From Deltaproteobacteria bacterium (GTDB lineage: Bacteria; Desulfobacterota; Desulfobacteria; Desulfobacterales; JAUVGT01), in the NCBI GenBank assembly GCA_030593645.1, contig JAUVGT010000077.1, forward strand, positions 1-13,868: 13,868 bases of DNA, in the 5' to 3' direction. The notes below the pieces were generated by a model, which saw only the letters and a list, made by a program, of their open reading frames with translations, did no database searches and had not been told where the DNA came from. How positions within the stretch are numbered: position 1 is the stretch's first letter; the number at the start of each line of letters is the position of its first letter. The position numbers and the translations under genes are program-made. Below are positions 1 to 7,382 of this stretch, piece by piece.

Positions 1-520
1 CGATTAAAATGATTGATAGATAGAGTTTGTTCCGGCAGGAGCGTTTCCACTCAATGTGATAACTTTCATCAAATCTGCGGCGGTTGGGAATACCGGTCAA
101 ACCATCACGGGTTGAAAGATCCTCTAACGTATCATGGTAAAGTTTAAGTTCCATATGAGACCGAACCCTGGCTTTTACAATCGGCAGACTGAACGGCTTT
201 GTAATATAGTCAACCGCACCAATCTCAAGACCGAGTGTTTCATCTTCAACCTGATCTTTTGCGGTTAAAAAAATGATTGGAATATTTCGTGTCCGATGAT
301 TTTTTTTTAATTTCCTGCAAACCTCATAACCATTCATATCAGGCATGATAACATCCAGAAGTATAAGATCCGGTGGATTTAAAGATGCTGCAATTTCAAT
401 TGCCTTTAATCCACTTGTCGCAAATCGAATATCATATATATCCTTTAATGCTTTCCCGAGTATCTTTATGTTCTCAGGTACGTCATCCACCAGTAGAATA
501 CTTTGTTTTTTAATTTCCAT
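1..520 (-). CDS. REC-GGDEF response regulator, probable diguanylate cyclase (partial, 3' end beyond window)
   Basis: The 173 visible residues hold a complete receiver domain (about residues 6-122) and the beginning of a GGDEF domain. Seen: acidic pocket VDD at 11-13, phospho-acceptor Asp56 in LILLDVIMPDMNG, conserved Lys108 in DYITKPF, then DGLTGIPNRRRFDE at 139-152, which is the usual N-terminal signature of GGDEF domains. The GGDEF active-site loop and any EAL domain lie outside the window, so cyclic-di-GMP synthesis is inferred from family (PleD/WspR-like), not shown. The ATG at 520-518 overlaps the end of the upstream kinase gene by 11 bp, so the two are cotranscribed and probably translationally coupled. 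The kinase's Hpt domain is the obvious phosphodonor. No membrane segment is visible; the protein should be cytoplasmic. Confidence 0.9.
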   Translation of the reverse strand, partial: MEIKKQSILLVDDVPENIKILGKALKDIYDIRFATSGLKAIEIAASLNPPDLILLDVIMPDMNGYEVCRKLKKNHRTRNIPIIFLTAKDQVEDETLGLEIGAVDYITKPFSLPIVKARVRSHMELKLYHDTLEDLSTRDGLTGIPNRRRFDESYHIEWKRSCRNKLYLSIILI

Positions 521-3500
521 TCCGATTCTCATCCATAGAAATATTCAGTTTAGCGGCAATCGCTGATAAAATCATATTTGCGCTGTCAAATTCAAAAAAA
601 CTGATAAAGCCTTCAAGCTGTTCCGCGTCATTTTTTAAACCTGAATCAATTAAAAATGGTTTTAAGTGATTCAGACAATTTTCAGATTCAACATCATTTT
701 TAGAAAGAAGTGTATTTAACTGTCTCATAAGGGTTTTAATTTCAGGAAGATTTAAACTCACCCGGCTGTCTGATTCTGATTGATATGAAACAATAATATC
801 AGCGGCTTTTAAAACTTTACTGATCGCAGAATCAAAGCGATCGATCAACCGGTTGAGATCATCTGGTTTATTTTCTTTAATGACACTCCCAAACTCGCTG
901 GACACTTTATATAATTCATCGGCAGAAAAATTTCCGGCAATTCCTTTAATCGTATGTACTAAGTTTAATGTACTTTCAAAATCTTCTTTGGCCGTAAACT
1001 CCTTTATTTTAATAGTTGTATCTGAATATTGCTCGTTGAAATCACAAATAAGTTTTTTTAAAACGGTCCAGTTTCCCCCCAAACGGTCTAAGCATGATTT
1101 GATATTAATTCCAGGTAAGTTTTTAGGGATATTATTATCATATTCTCTGTCTTTCCCGGTTGTAACCAAGATATTTTTAGTGGTGAATTTACGATTTGTT
1201 AACCGGCTGAGAGCTTCAAAAAGTTTGAAAGTATCGATGGGTTTGGAAATGTAATCATCCATACCCGCATGAATACATTTTTCTCTGTCTCCTTTCATTG
1301 CATGGGCTGTCATCGCGATAATCGGAAGATCTTTTCTTTTTAACTTATTTCTTATCATGTCCGTTGCTTCATACCCATCCATTACCGGCATCTGTATATC
1401 CATAAGAACAATGTCATACTTGCCGTTTTTAATGGCCGTGACCGCCTGGAATCCATCATCAGCAGTGTCGACGGCAGCTTTTGAAGGTTTTAATATTTCC
1501 AAAACAACCTGCTGATTGATATAATTATCTTCAACCAGGAGTATTCTCAAGCCGTTTAATTGAATCTTGTATGCAATATTTTTATGGGATGGAGGTATTT
1601 TCAAAAGAGAGGCGGTTGATTTTTTACTTAAAATATCGACGATTGTATCGAGTAGAATCGATTGTTTTATCGGTTTTGTCAAATATGCGTTGACACCGCA
1701 TTTTTCAGACATTTCCATTATTTCATCGTTATGATAAGCGGTCATCATAATAATGGGCGTGTTTCCGAATGAAGCGTTTTTTTTGATTTTTTTTGTTGTT
1801 TCAATTCCGTCCAGTTCCGGCATCCGCCAGTCCATAAGTATCAAATCATACGGTTTTGTAATCATGGAGTTATTCAGTTCAATCAGAGCATTTTTACCGG
1901 AGTCCACAGTTTTAACAGTAAAAGAAAATGAAGATAAAATTTTATCGAGTATATGCCTGGATGCTTTACTGTCATCTACCACAAGAATTCTGGTTCCGCT
2001 TAAATGGTCAAAAATCAGATTGCTGTATTTTAATTTATCTGTTGTGAATCCTAAATTAACATTGAACCCGAATTTACTCCCTTTGCCTAATACACTTTCG
2101 ACATGTATGTTACCACCCATCATTTCTATTAAGTGTTTACTTATGGAAAGCCCAAGACCCGTGCCGCCATACTGCCTTGTGGTTGATGTGTCAGCTTGAA
2201 CAAATGATTCAAAAAGTGTGTCAATATCTTCTTTTGAAATTCCAATACCGGTATCTTCAATAGAAAATTCCAATGTAATTTTATCTATTTGTTTCTCTGA
2301 CAATGCAACACTAACGATTACATCTCCGTTTTTTGTGAATTTTATAGCGTTATTTGTTAAGTTGATCAGGATTTGCTTCAGCCTCATGGGATCTCCAATC
2401 AGGGAGGAAGGTATGTCTGATGTGACCGAAACAATCATCTCAATATTTTTTTCCGCAACCGTATTGGCAAACATATCAGAGAGGCTGTCCATAACCTCAT
2501 ATAGATCAAACGCCATATGATCGAGATTGAGTTTACCCGCTTCAATTTTTGAAAAATCGAGAATATCATTGATAATGCCAAGAAGAGTGGAACTTGAGTT
2601 TTTAATCAATGAAAGATATTCATGCTGTTTATTTGTAAATTCTGTTTGAATCGCGAGATCAGTGAAACCGATAATTGCGTTCATTGGCGTCCTGATTTCG
2701 TGACTCATATTGGCAAGGAATTCACTCTTGGATATGGTTGCCGATTTTGCTTTTTTTGCCAAATGATTGGCGTTTTCAATACTTTTTCGTAATGCTTCTT
2801 CAGCCTGTTTTCGATCAATAGCGATGGCAACCTGGTCTGAGACAGAATGCAAAAGAGCAATATCTTTTTTTGTATACAGATTCGGGTCGGTATAACTCTG
2901 GGCAACCATTACTCCAATTGTTTCACTTTTTACTTTGAGCGGAATTCCAATCCAGATTTCAGCAGGGGTCCCGATCGGTTTTTTTGCTTCGGTCACCGCT
3001 AACATGAGTCTTTCATTTTTTTTAATAATCAGCGGCTTTCCATTCTTGATTACTTTTGCCGTCAGGGAACTTGAATTGGAAATATTTTCAATATTCCGCA
3101 TATTTTCGAATATTTCTTTGTCCACCTTATCGATATAATATGGGAAAGAAATCATATCTTTTTGTTTATCATACATAGCGATAAAAAAACTGGATAGATC
3201 GATGATACTATTTAAAATCGTATGTATTGAGATGTATAGTTCATCAAGATTAAATGTAGTATTAACCGCGTTTGAAATTCTGAATAAGGTTTCATTAACA
3301 AGATCAGACCGTTTTCTTTCATGAATATCAAATATTATGCCTTCCAGATATTTCTCATTATTTTCATTTTCAAATATTTGCCCCTTTTCAAGTACCCAGT
3401 TCTCTCTGCCGCCTTTCTGAATGATTCTGTATTCCTTGCTGAACTTGGTACTATTTTGATAGGCTTTGTGTACAGTATCTATAACTTCCTGTTTGTCATC

Positions 3501-4373
3501 CGGGTGGATGATATCTTCGTAAAATGTGTGTGTTGCGGAATGATGATGATGGAAAGATCGAAACCATGGATTACCATTTCTCATCTTGTTCGATTTATTC
3601 GCATTGTTGTTCATACCGCCTGTTATTTCTTCTCTACAGTACCCTGTAATCATCTCAACTGCAGGGCTGATATAAGTAAATGCTCCGTTCGTATTTGTAG
3701 AGAAAATGATATCGTCAATATTTTCTACAAGGTCTCGATATTTTTTCTCACTCACTTTCCGGGCATCTTCTTTTCGTTTACGATCAATAGCGATAGCTAC
3801 CTGATCTGAAACAGAAAGAAGAATATCAATATCACTTTCATCATATAGATTTGGATCAGTAAAACTATGAACCGCGATTGCCCCGATAACCTCATTTTTT
3901 ATTTTAAGAGGTACACCGAGCCAGATTTCTGAGATAGAAAACAGGGGTTTTTGATTTCTTTGTTTCAGATTTGCTAAAAACTGTTTTTTTGTTGTAATAA
4001 CAGGTTTGCCGGTTCTAATGACTTCACTGGTGTGGGAAGGTGAATTTGGATCACTGATATTAAGAATTTCCATGTAATTTTCAGTTATATCGACAGTATC
4101 CACAATGTACGCGAAAATAAGAGCATCTCTTCTTTTATCATATAAAGAGATATGGAAATTTGTTACATCTATGATCTGACTGAGAATAATATGGATGTTT
4201 TCAAATAGATCATTAAGGTTTTCGGTGGTGTTTACGGCATTGGATATGGCAAACAATACGCGGTTAATTTTTTCCGCGCGTTCACGTTCCTTTTCCGCCT
4301 TCTGTAATTTTTTAACCTGCAGCTGAAGCTGATCAAGTTCGGTTTGGTGCTGTGTTCTAGTTGGTTCAGGCAT
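510..4373 (-). CDS. Soluble hybrid histidine kinase, GAF-PAS-GAF-HisKA-HATPase-REC-REC-Hpt (1287 aa)
   Basis: A multi-step phosphorelay kinase. Domains in order: short coiled coil (10-35), GAF1 (about 35-198), PAS (about 208-353), GAF2 (about 355-522), HisKA with SHEIRTPMN and phospho-acceptor His558, HATPase with N-box NLTNNAIKFT (671-680), DTGIG (707-711) and GGTGLGLS (736-743), REC1 with Asp848 and Lys900, REC2 with Asp992 and Lys1044, Hpt with His1140 in LVHTIKGIAGNF, and a helical tail (about 1205-1280). All catalytic and relay residues are present. GAF1 and GAF2 are clearly duplicated (shared ISNAVNTT, SVSDQVAIAIDRK). There is no transmembrane segment, so it should sense a cytoplasmic cue. 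The PAS carries an odd Asn/His-rich insert (about 253-284). The ATG has no clear Shine-Dalgarno sequence. The REC-GGDEF gene directly downstream is the likely output. The input ligand is unknown. Confidence 0.95.
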   Translation of the reverse strand: MPEPTRTQHQTELDQLQLQVKKLQKAEKERERAEKINRVLFAISNAVNTTENLNDLFENIHIILSQIIDVTNFHISLYDKRRDALIFAYIVDTVDITENYMEILNISDPNSPSHTSEVIRTGKPVITTKKQFLANLKQRNQKPLFSISEIWLGVPLKIKNEVIGAIAVHSFTDPNLYDESDIDILLSVSDQVAIAIDRKRKEDARKVSEKKYRDLVENIDDIIFSTNTNGAFTYISPAVEMITGYCREEITGGMNNNANKSNKMRNGNPWFRSFHHHHSATHTFYEDIIHPDDKQEVIDTVHKAYQNSTKFSKEYRIIQKGGRENWVLEKGQIFENENNEKYLEGIIFDIHERKRSDLVNETLFRISNAVNTTFNLDELYISIHTILNSIIDLSSFFIAMYDKQKDMISFPYYIDKVDKEIFENMRNIENISNSSSLTAKVIKNGKPLIIKKNERLMLAVTEAKKPIGTPAEIWIGIPLKVKSETIGVMVAQSYTDPNLYTKKDIALLHSVSDQVAIAIDRKQAEEALRKSIENANHLAKKAKSATISKSEFLANMSHEIRTPMNAIIGFTDLAIQTEFTNKQHEYLSLIKNSSSTLLGIINDILDFSKIEAGKLNLDHMAFDLYEVMDSLSDMFANTVAEKNIEMIVSVTSDIPSSLIGDPMRLKQILINLTNNAIKFTKNGDVIVSVALSEKQIDKITLEFSIEDTGIGISKEDIDTLFESFVQADTSTTRQYGGTGLGLSISKHLIEMMGGNIHVESVLGKGSKFGFNVNLGFTTDKLKYSNLIFDHLSGTRILVVDDSKASRHILDKILSSFSFTVKTVDSGKNALIELNNSMITKPYDLILMDWRMPELDGIETTKKIKKNASFGNTPIIMMTAYHNDEIMEMSEKCGVNAYLTKPIKQSILLDTIVDILSKKSTASLLKIPPSHKNIAYKIQLNGLRILLVEDNYINQQVVLEILKPSKAAVDTADDGFQAVTAIKNGKYDIVLMDIQMPVMDGYEATDMIRNKLKRKDLPIIAMTAHAMKGDREKCIHAGMDDYISKPIDTFKLFEALSRLTNRKFTTKNILVTTGKDREYDNNIPKNLPGINIKSCLDRLGGNWTVLKKLICDFNEQYSDTTIKIKEFTAKEDFESTLNLVHTIKGIAGNFSADELYKVSSEFGSVIKENKPDDLNRLIDRFDSAISKVLKAADIIVSYQSESDSRVSLNLPEIKTLMRQLNTLLSKNDVESENCLNHLKPFLIDSGLKNDAEQLEGFISFFEFDSANMILSAIAAKLNISMDENRNGN

Positions 4374-4462
4374 TTATGTTATACCAGTAAGATCGGTTAT
4401 TTATTGAGGGACTTATCTGCAAACCACATGAAATATATTCGGGACATCATTTTCAATATGGA

Positions 4463-4491
4463 ATTATATATAATTATCGGCAAAAAGACAA
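4463..4491 (-). promoter_or_regulatory. Sigma-70-type promoter for the hybrid kinase/REC-GGDEF operon
   Basis: On the minus strand, TTGTCT (4491-4486) is followed by a 17-bp spacer and a perfect TATAAT (4468-4463). Transcription should start near 4456, giving a leader of about 80 nt before the kinase ATG. The -35 matches consensus at 4 of 6 positions. Inferred from sequence only. Confidence 0.65.
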
Positions 4492-4586
4492 TAACTTTAA
4501 GAGTTTAACACACGGTAAATTTTGAAGTGATTTCAAATTTTTCAATCAAGGAAAAAATCAAGGAGGAGCAGATTTTTCGACAGATC

Positions 4587-4620
4587 AAAAAGAAAGGTTC
4601 AACATTTGTCTTGTTAAGCC
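4587..4620 (-). terminator. Intrinsic terminator of tRNA-Arg
   Basis: Reading the minus strand just past the tRNA CCA end, GGCTTAACA pairs with TGTTGAACC (9 positions, one C-A mismatch and one G-T wobble) around a 7-nt loop, followed by TTTCTTTTT. This has the form of a rho-independent terminator and separates the tRNA from the kinase operon downstream. Confidence 0.7.
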
Positions 4621-4631
4621 ATTGATTTTAG

Positions 4632-4709
4632 TGGTGCGCCCGGCAGGATTCGAACCTGCGGCCTACGGATTCGTAGTCCGGCGCTCTATCCAGGCTGAGC
4701 TACGGGCGC
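4632..4709 (-). tRNA. tRNA-Arg, anticodon ACG, CCA encoded
   Basis: The minus strand folds as a full cloverleaf of 78 nt including CCA. The acceptor pair is GCGCCCG/CGGGCGC with discriminator A, the D arm is GCTC/GAGC, the anticodon loop is CTACGAA (anticodon ACG), and the T arm is GCAGG-TTCGAAT-CCTGC. The outermost anticodon-stem pair (27-43) is a C-T mismatch. In bacteria, A34 of this tRNA is converted to inosine by TadA so that one tRNA reads CGU, CGC and CGA. The tadA gene is the next gene, transcribed divergently. The tRNA has its own promoter and terminator. Confidence 0.96.
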
Positions 4710-4732
4710 ATTAAAAGGTGAATTTTGCAAGG

Positions 4733-4761
4733 TTCATATGCCATACGAAAAAATATGTCAA
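4733..4761 (-). promoter_or_regulatory. Sigma-70 promoter of tRNA-Arg
   Basis: The minus strand has a perfect TTGACA (4761-4756), a 17-bp spacer, and TATGAA (4738-4733) as the -10 element. The predicted start, near 4726, gives a 5' leader of about 17 nt before the mature tRNA, as expected for a precursor trimmed by RNase P. Confidence 0.75.
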
Positions 4762-4791
4762 TAATAACTTGAAAAAGAAAAACAATCGTGG

Positions 4792-4820
4792 TTGATAACT
4801 GTGTCTGTTTTGGGTGATAT
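4792..4820 (+). promoter_or_regulatory. Weak candidate promoter for tadA-purA
   Basis: TTGATA (4792-4797), a 17-bp spacer, then TGATAT (4815-4820). The -35 is good (5 of 6) but the -10 matches only 3 of 6 positions. It is the best candidate in the 138-bp divergent region between tRNA-Arg and tadA, but poorly supported. Confidence 0.3.
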
Positions 4821-4847
4821 CAGATTTGCGAAAGTGATAGTGGAACA

Positions 4848-5303
4848 ATGAACGATCACAAAGAAAATATGAAGCTGGCCTTAGAAGAGGCTAAAAAAGC
4901 AGGGAAAAAGGATGAGGTACCTGTTGGGTGTGTGATCATTGACGAAGGCGGTAAGCTGATCGCTTCAGCTCATAACCAGACCATCACTATGGCTGATCCG
5001 ACAGCCCATGCGGAAATCCTTGCCCTGCGGCAGGCATGCGGAGAAAGAAAAAATTATCGGTTGTTAAACACAAGCCTGTATGTTACGGTCGAGCCCTGTT
5101 TCATGTGCATGGGCGCCATCATTCATTCAAGGGTATCTCATATTATTTTCGGCACTTATGACCCTAAATGGGGTGCTGTTGGATCGTTGTATGATTTTTC
5201 CAAGGATAGGCGATTGAATCATCAACCGGAGATCGTATCAGGCGTCTGCATCGAAGAATGCAGAGATTTGATCCGGAATTTTTTCCGTCATAAAAGATCG
5301 TAA
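4848..5303 (+). CDS. tadA: tRNA-specific adenosine-34 deaminase
   Basis: Zinc-dependent cytidine/deoxycytidylate deaminase fold. It converts the wobble adenosine of tRNA-Arg(ACG) to inosine in the cytoplasm and is normally essential. The protein has 151 residues, close to the usual length of the family. Catalytic residues are visible: His54 and Glu56 in AHAEILALRQA, and Cys84 and Cys87 in VEPCFMCMGA. The N-terminal VPVGCVII and the motif AVGSLYDF (about 110-117) are also typical. The ATG is chosen because the deaminase domain begins shortly after it; the Shine-Dalgarno sequence is weak (AGTGATAGTGGA). It lies 138 bp from, and divergent to, the gene for its substrate tRNA. purA follows after 62 bp on the same strand. 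A guanine or cytosine deaminase is a less likely reading given the PCxMC spacing and overall match. Confidence 0.95.
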   Translation: MNDHKENMKLALEEAKKAGKKDEVPVGCVIIDEGGKLIASAHNQTITMADPTAHAEILALRQACGERKNYRLLNTSLYVTVEPCFMCMGAIIHSRVSHIIFGTYDPKWGAVGSLYDFSKDRRLNHQPEIVSGVCIEECRDLIRNFFRHKRS

Positions 5304-5313
5304 AAATATAAGC

Positions 5314-5342
5314 AACCACGAAATGCATCGGGCTTCGTGGTT
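5314..5342 (+). repeat. Intergenic hairpin between tadA and purA
   Basis: AACCACGAA and TTCGTGGTT form a perfect 9-bp inverted repeat around an 11-nt loop. It starts 11 bp after the tadA stop and ends 11 bp before the purA Shine-Dalgarno sequence. The bases after it are A-rich, not T-rich, so it is not a standard intrinsic terminator. It may be an RNA-processing or stabilising stem within a tadA-purA transcript. Confidence 0.6.
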
Positions 5343-5365
5343 AATAAATATAAAAGGAGAATGAA

Positions 5366-6661
5366 GTGTCAAATATCGTTATTGTCGGTACGCAATGGGG
5401 GGATGAAGGGAAAGGTAAAGTGGTCGATCTTCTGGCAGAACATGCCGATATCGTTGTCCGGTTCCAGGGAGGTAACAATGCCGGACATACCATGGTAGTC
5501 AAGGGGGAACAAATAATCAGCCACCTGGTCCCTTCAGGTATCCTTCAAAATAAGACATGTATTATCGGTAACGGTCTGGTTGTCGACCCGGAGGTTTTAA
5601 TCGGAGAGCTCGATTATTTAAGTGAACGGGGTATCGATACGGGACCGGATAAGGTCAAGATCAGTGAAAGGGCTCACATTATTATGCCTTATCATAAGCA
5701 GGTGGACCACGCCCGTGAAAGGATGAAAGGTGATAAAAAAATCGGAACCACAGGAAGGGGTATCGGACCCGCATATGAAGATAAGGCAACACGCAGGGGT
5801 GTGAGATTTGTTGACTTGATTAACCCTGAAACATTCAGCGAGAAGGTCCATGCGATTTGTGATGAAAAGAATTTTTATCTTAAAAACTATCTTTCCTCTG
5901 AAACTCTGGATCCGGATGAAATCATTGAAACATATTCAAAGTACGCGGATAGACTCGCTCCGTATATTGAAAATGTATCTGTAACCATTTATGAATCAAT
6001 AAAAGACGGAAAACAGGTCCTTTTTGAAGGTGCTCAGGGAACGCATCTTGATATCGATCATGGCACATATCCGTTTGTGACATCATCTAATACCGTGGCG
6101 GGAAACGCGTGCGGCGGAGCAGGTGTGGGTCCTAAAGAAATTACAGGTGTGATCGGTATTGTTAAAGCCTACACCACCCGTGTGGGTGCGGGGCCTTTCC
6201 CGGCAGAACTTTTTGATGAAATCGGTGATCAAATCCAAAAAACAGGGGCTGAATTTGGAGCCACCACAGGAAGAAAGCGCCGGTGCGGCTGGCTTGATAC
6301 TGTAATACTGAGAAACGCGGTCAGACTAAACGGCCTTACAGGTATTGCTGTAACTAAACTGGATGTACTGGGCGGTATTGACACCCTTAAAATATGTGAC
6401 CGTTACGATTACAAGGGAAAAATCCTGAAGGATTTTCCCGCAGATCTGGACATACTGGCTGAGTGTAAACCTGTTTATGAAAACCTGCCGGGTTGGACTG
6501 AAGATATATCGCAAATTCGGAGCAAAGATGATTTGCCTGAAAATACAAAGAATTATCTCTCAAAACTTGAGAATCTTGTTGAGACACCGATCGATATCAT
6601 ATCAATCGGTCCGGACAGGGATGAGACGATTGTAATCAATAACCCATTTAAAAAAAGTTGA
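5366..6661 (+). CDS. purA: Adenylosuccinate synthetase
   Basis: Catalyses the GTP-dependent joining of IMP and aspartate to adenylosuccinate, the first committed step from IMP to AMP in the cytoplasm. The 431 residues match the family's usual length (about 430). Motifs seen: GTQWGDEGKGK at 8-18 (nucleotide-binding loop with catalytic Asp), NNAGHT at about 37-42, TTGRGIGPAYEDKATRRG at about 128-145, and FEGAQGTHLDIDHGTYPFVT at about 220-239, as well as TTGRKRRCGWLD near 300. The start is GTG at 5366, 5 nt after a strong AAAGGAGA. An ATG at 5361 is out of frame, and the second residue (SNIVIVGTQWGDEGKGK) fits the family N terminus. It probably shares a transcript with tadA; no separate promoter was found. 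It ends just before the tRNA-Pro promoter. Confidence 0.98.
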   Translation: MSNIVIVGTQWGDEGKGKVVDLLAEHADIVVRFQGGNNAGHTMVVKGEQIISHLVPSGILQNKTCIIGNGLVVDPEVLIGELDYLSERGIDTGPDKVKISERAHIIMPYHKQVDHARERMKGDKKIGTTGRGIGPAYEDKATRRGVRFVDLINPETFSEKVHAICDEKNFYLKNYLSSETLDPDEIIETYSKYADRLAPYIENVSVTIYESIKDGKQVLFEGAQGTHLDIDHGTYPFVTSSNTVAGNACGGAGVGPKEITGVIGIVKAYTTRVGAGPFPAELFDEIGDQIQKTGAEFGATTGRKRRCGWLDTVILRNAVRLNGLTGIAVTKLDVLGGIDTLKICDRYDYKGKILKDFPADLDILAECKPVYENLPGWTEDISQIRSKDDLPENTKNYLSKLENLVETPIDIISIGPDRDETIVINNPFKKS

Positions 6662-6668
6662 TTATTGA

Positions 6669-6697
6669 TTGACAATCAAATAGGACTGACATAGAAA
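6669..6697 (+). promoter_or_regulatory. Sigma-70 promoter of tRNA-Pro, with an overlapping dyad
   Basis: Perfect TTGACA (6669-6674), a 17-bp spacer, then TAGAAA (6692-6697, 4 of 6). It begins 8 bp after the purA stop and places transcription start a few bases before the tRNA. The -35 sits inside the dyad TTGATTG-A-CAATCAA (6665-6679). Confidence 0.65.
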
Positions 6698-6709
6698 CAA
6701 TTCCAAAGT

Positions 6710-6786
6710 CGGGGAGTGGCTCAGCCTGGTAGAGCGCTGCGTTCGGGACGCAGAAGTCGCGAGTTCAAATCTCGCCTTCCCGACCA
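6710..6786 (+). tRNA. tRNA-Pro, anticodon CGG, CCA encoded
   Basis: A full cloverleaf of 77 nt. The acceptor is CGGGGAG/CTTCCCG with one G-T pair, discriminator A and encoded CCA. The first base is C, as is usual in bacterial tRNA-Pro. The D loop is AGCCTGGTA, the anticodon stem-loop is CTGCG-TTCGGGA-CGCAG (anticodon CGG), and the T arm is GCGAG-TTCAAAT-CTCGC. It reads CCG codons. It has its own promoter and terminator. The sequence after it looks accessory (orphan and broken genes), but I found no repeat of the tRNA 3' end that would mark an attachment site. Confidence 0.97.
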
Positions 6787-6802
6787 GTAAATGCAATAAG
6801 TT

Positions 6803-6836
6803 AGCCGGATTTAATAATTCCGGCTTTCGTGTTTTT
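6803..6836 (+). terminator. Intrinsic terminator of tRNA-Pro
   Basis: AGCCGGA (6803-6809) pairs perfectly with TCCGGCT (6819-6825) around a 9-nt AT loop. It is followed by an interrupted T-run, TTCGTGTTTTT. It lies 16 nt after the CCA end. Confidence 0.7.
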
Positions 6837-6935
6837 GAACAATATTGACCAGACAGACCATCGTTTCAATCACTTTTCTTATTTCACATACTAAATTACC
6901 GATCGATACATTGAAAATCGAATGGGGGCAGTGAT

Positions 6936-7382
6936 ATGAAATTCTTATTTAGAGTAATTTTCATATTGTTTATATTTTGCACAGTTTCCGACGGTGTATC
7001 CTTTTCAGAAGAACCACCCAAGAACTGGGTTAGCAGAATATTGATGCATGAATGGCCTGCCAACGACCCACCATATGCCGGTGTCCGATTGAGCGGCCCT
7101 AAATCTAATTATTTTCTATTTGGTCAATTTATGTTGTTGCAGGACAAGTCTATTTCATGGAGCAAGGGGAAGGGTGGCAAGTGGATAGGCGAATTAGAAA
7201 GATATGATAAAAAAACAGGTAAAACCAATAAAGCAATAATGGTATTTATTAAGCTCAAACTGTCTCCCAGTTTTTCTGGAATACTTCTCAAACGAATAAA
7301 TATTAATGGCATTGAAATGACGGAGATACAAATTAGAAAGACTCTGATCAATTTCAAAAAAAGATATATGGCAAAGAAATAA
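6936..7382 (+). CDS. Small exported protein of unknown function (148 aa)
   Basis: Not recognised. Residues 1-25 form a typical Sec signal peptide: Lys2 and Arg6, then a hydrophobic stretch (VIFILFIFC), with likely cleavage around residues 20-27 (VSDGVSFS then EEPPKN). The mature part is basic, about 120 residues, rich in Lys and Ile, with a central segment (about 55-95: SNYFLFGQFMLLQDKS, GGKWIGELERYDK) suggestive of beta strands. The C terminus is strongly basic (KKRYMAKK). No cysteine pairs or catalytic motif stand out. The ATG follows GGGGGCAGTGAT, a usable Shine-Dalgarno sequence. It stands alone between the tRNA-Pro terminator and a decayed region, so context gives no function. It is probably periplasmic and accessory. 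Confidence 0.7.
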   Translation: MKFLFRVIFILFIFCTVSDGVSFSEEPPKNWVSRILMHEWPANDPPYAGVRLSGPKSNYFLFGQFMLLQDKSISWSKGKGGKWIGELERYDKKTGKTNKAIMVFIKLKLSPSFSGILLKRININGIEMTEIQIRKTLINFKKRYMAKK

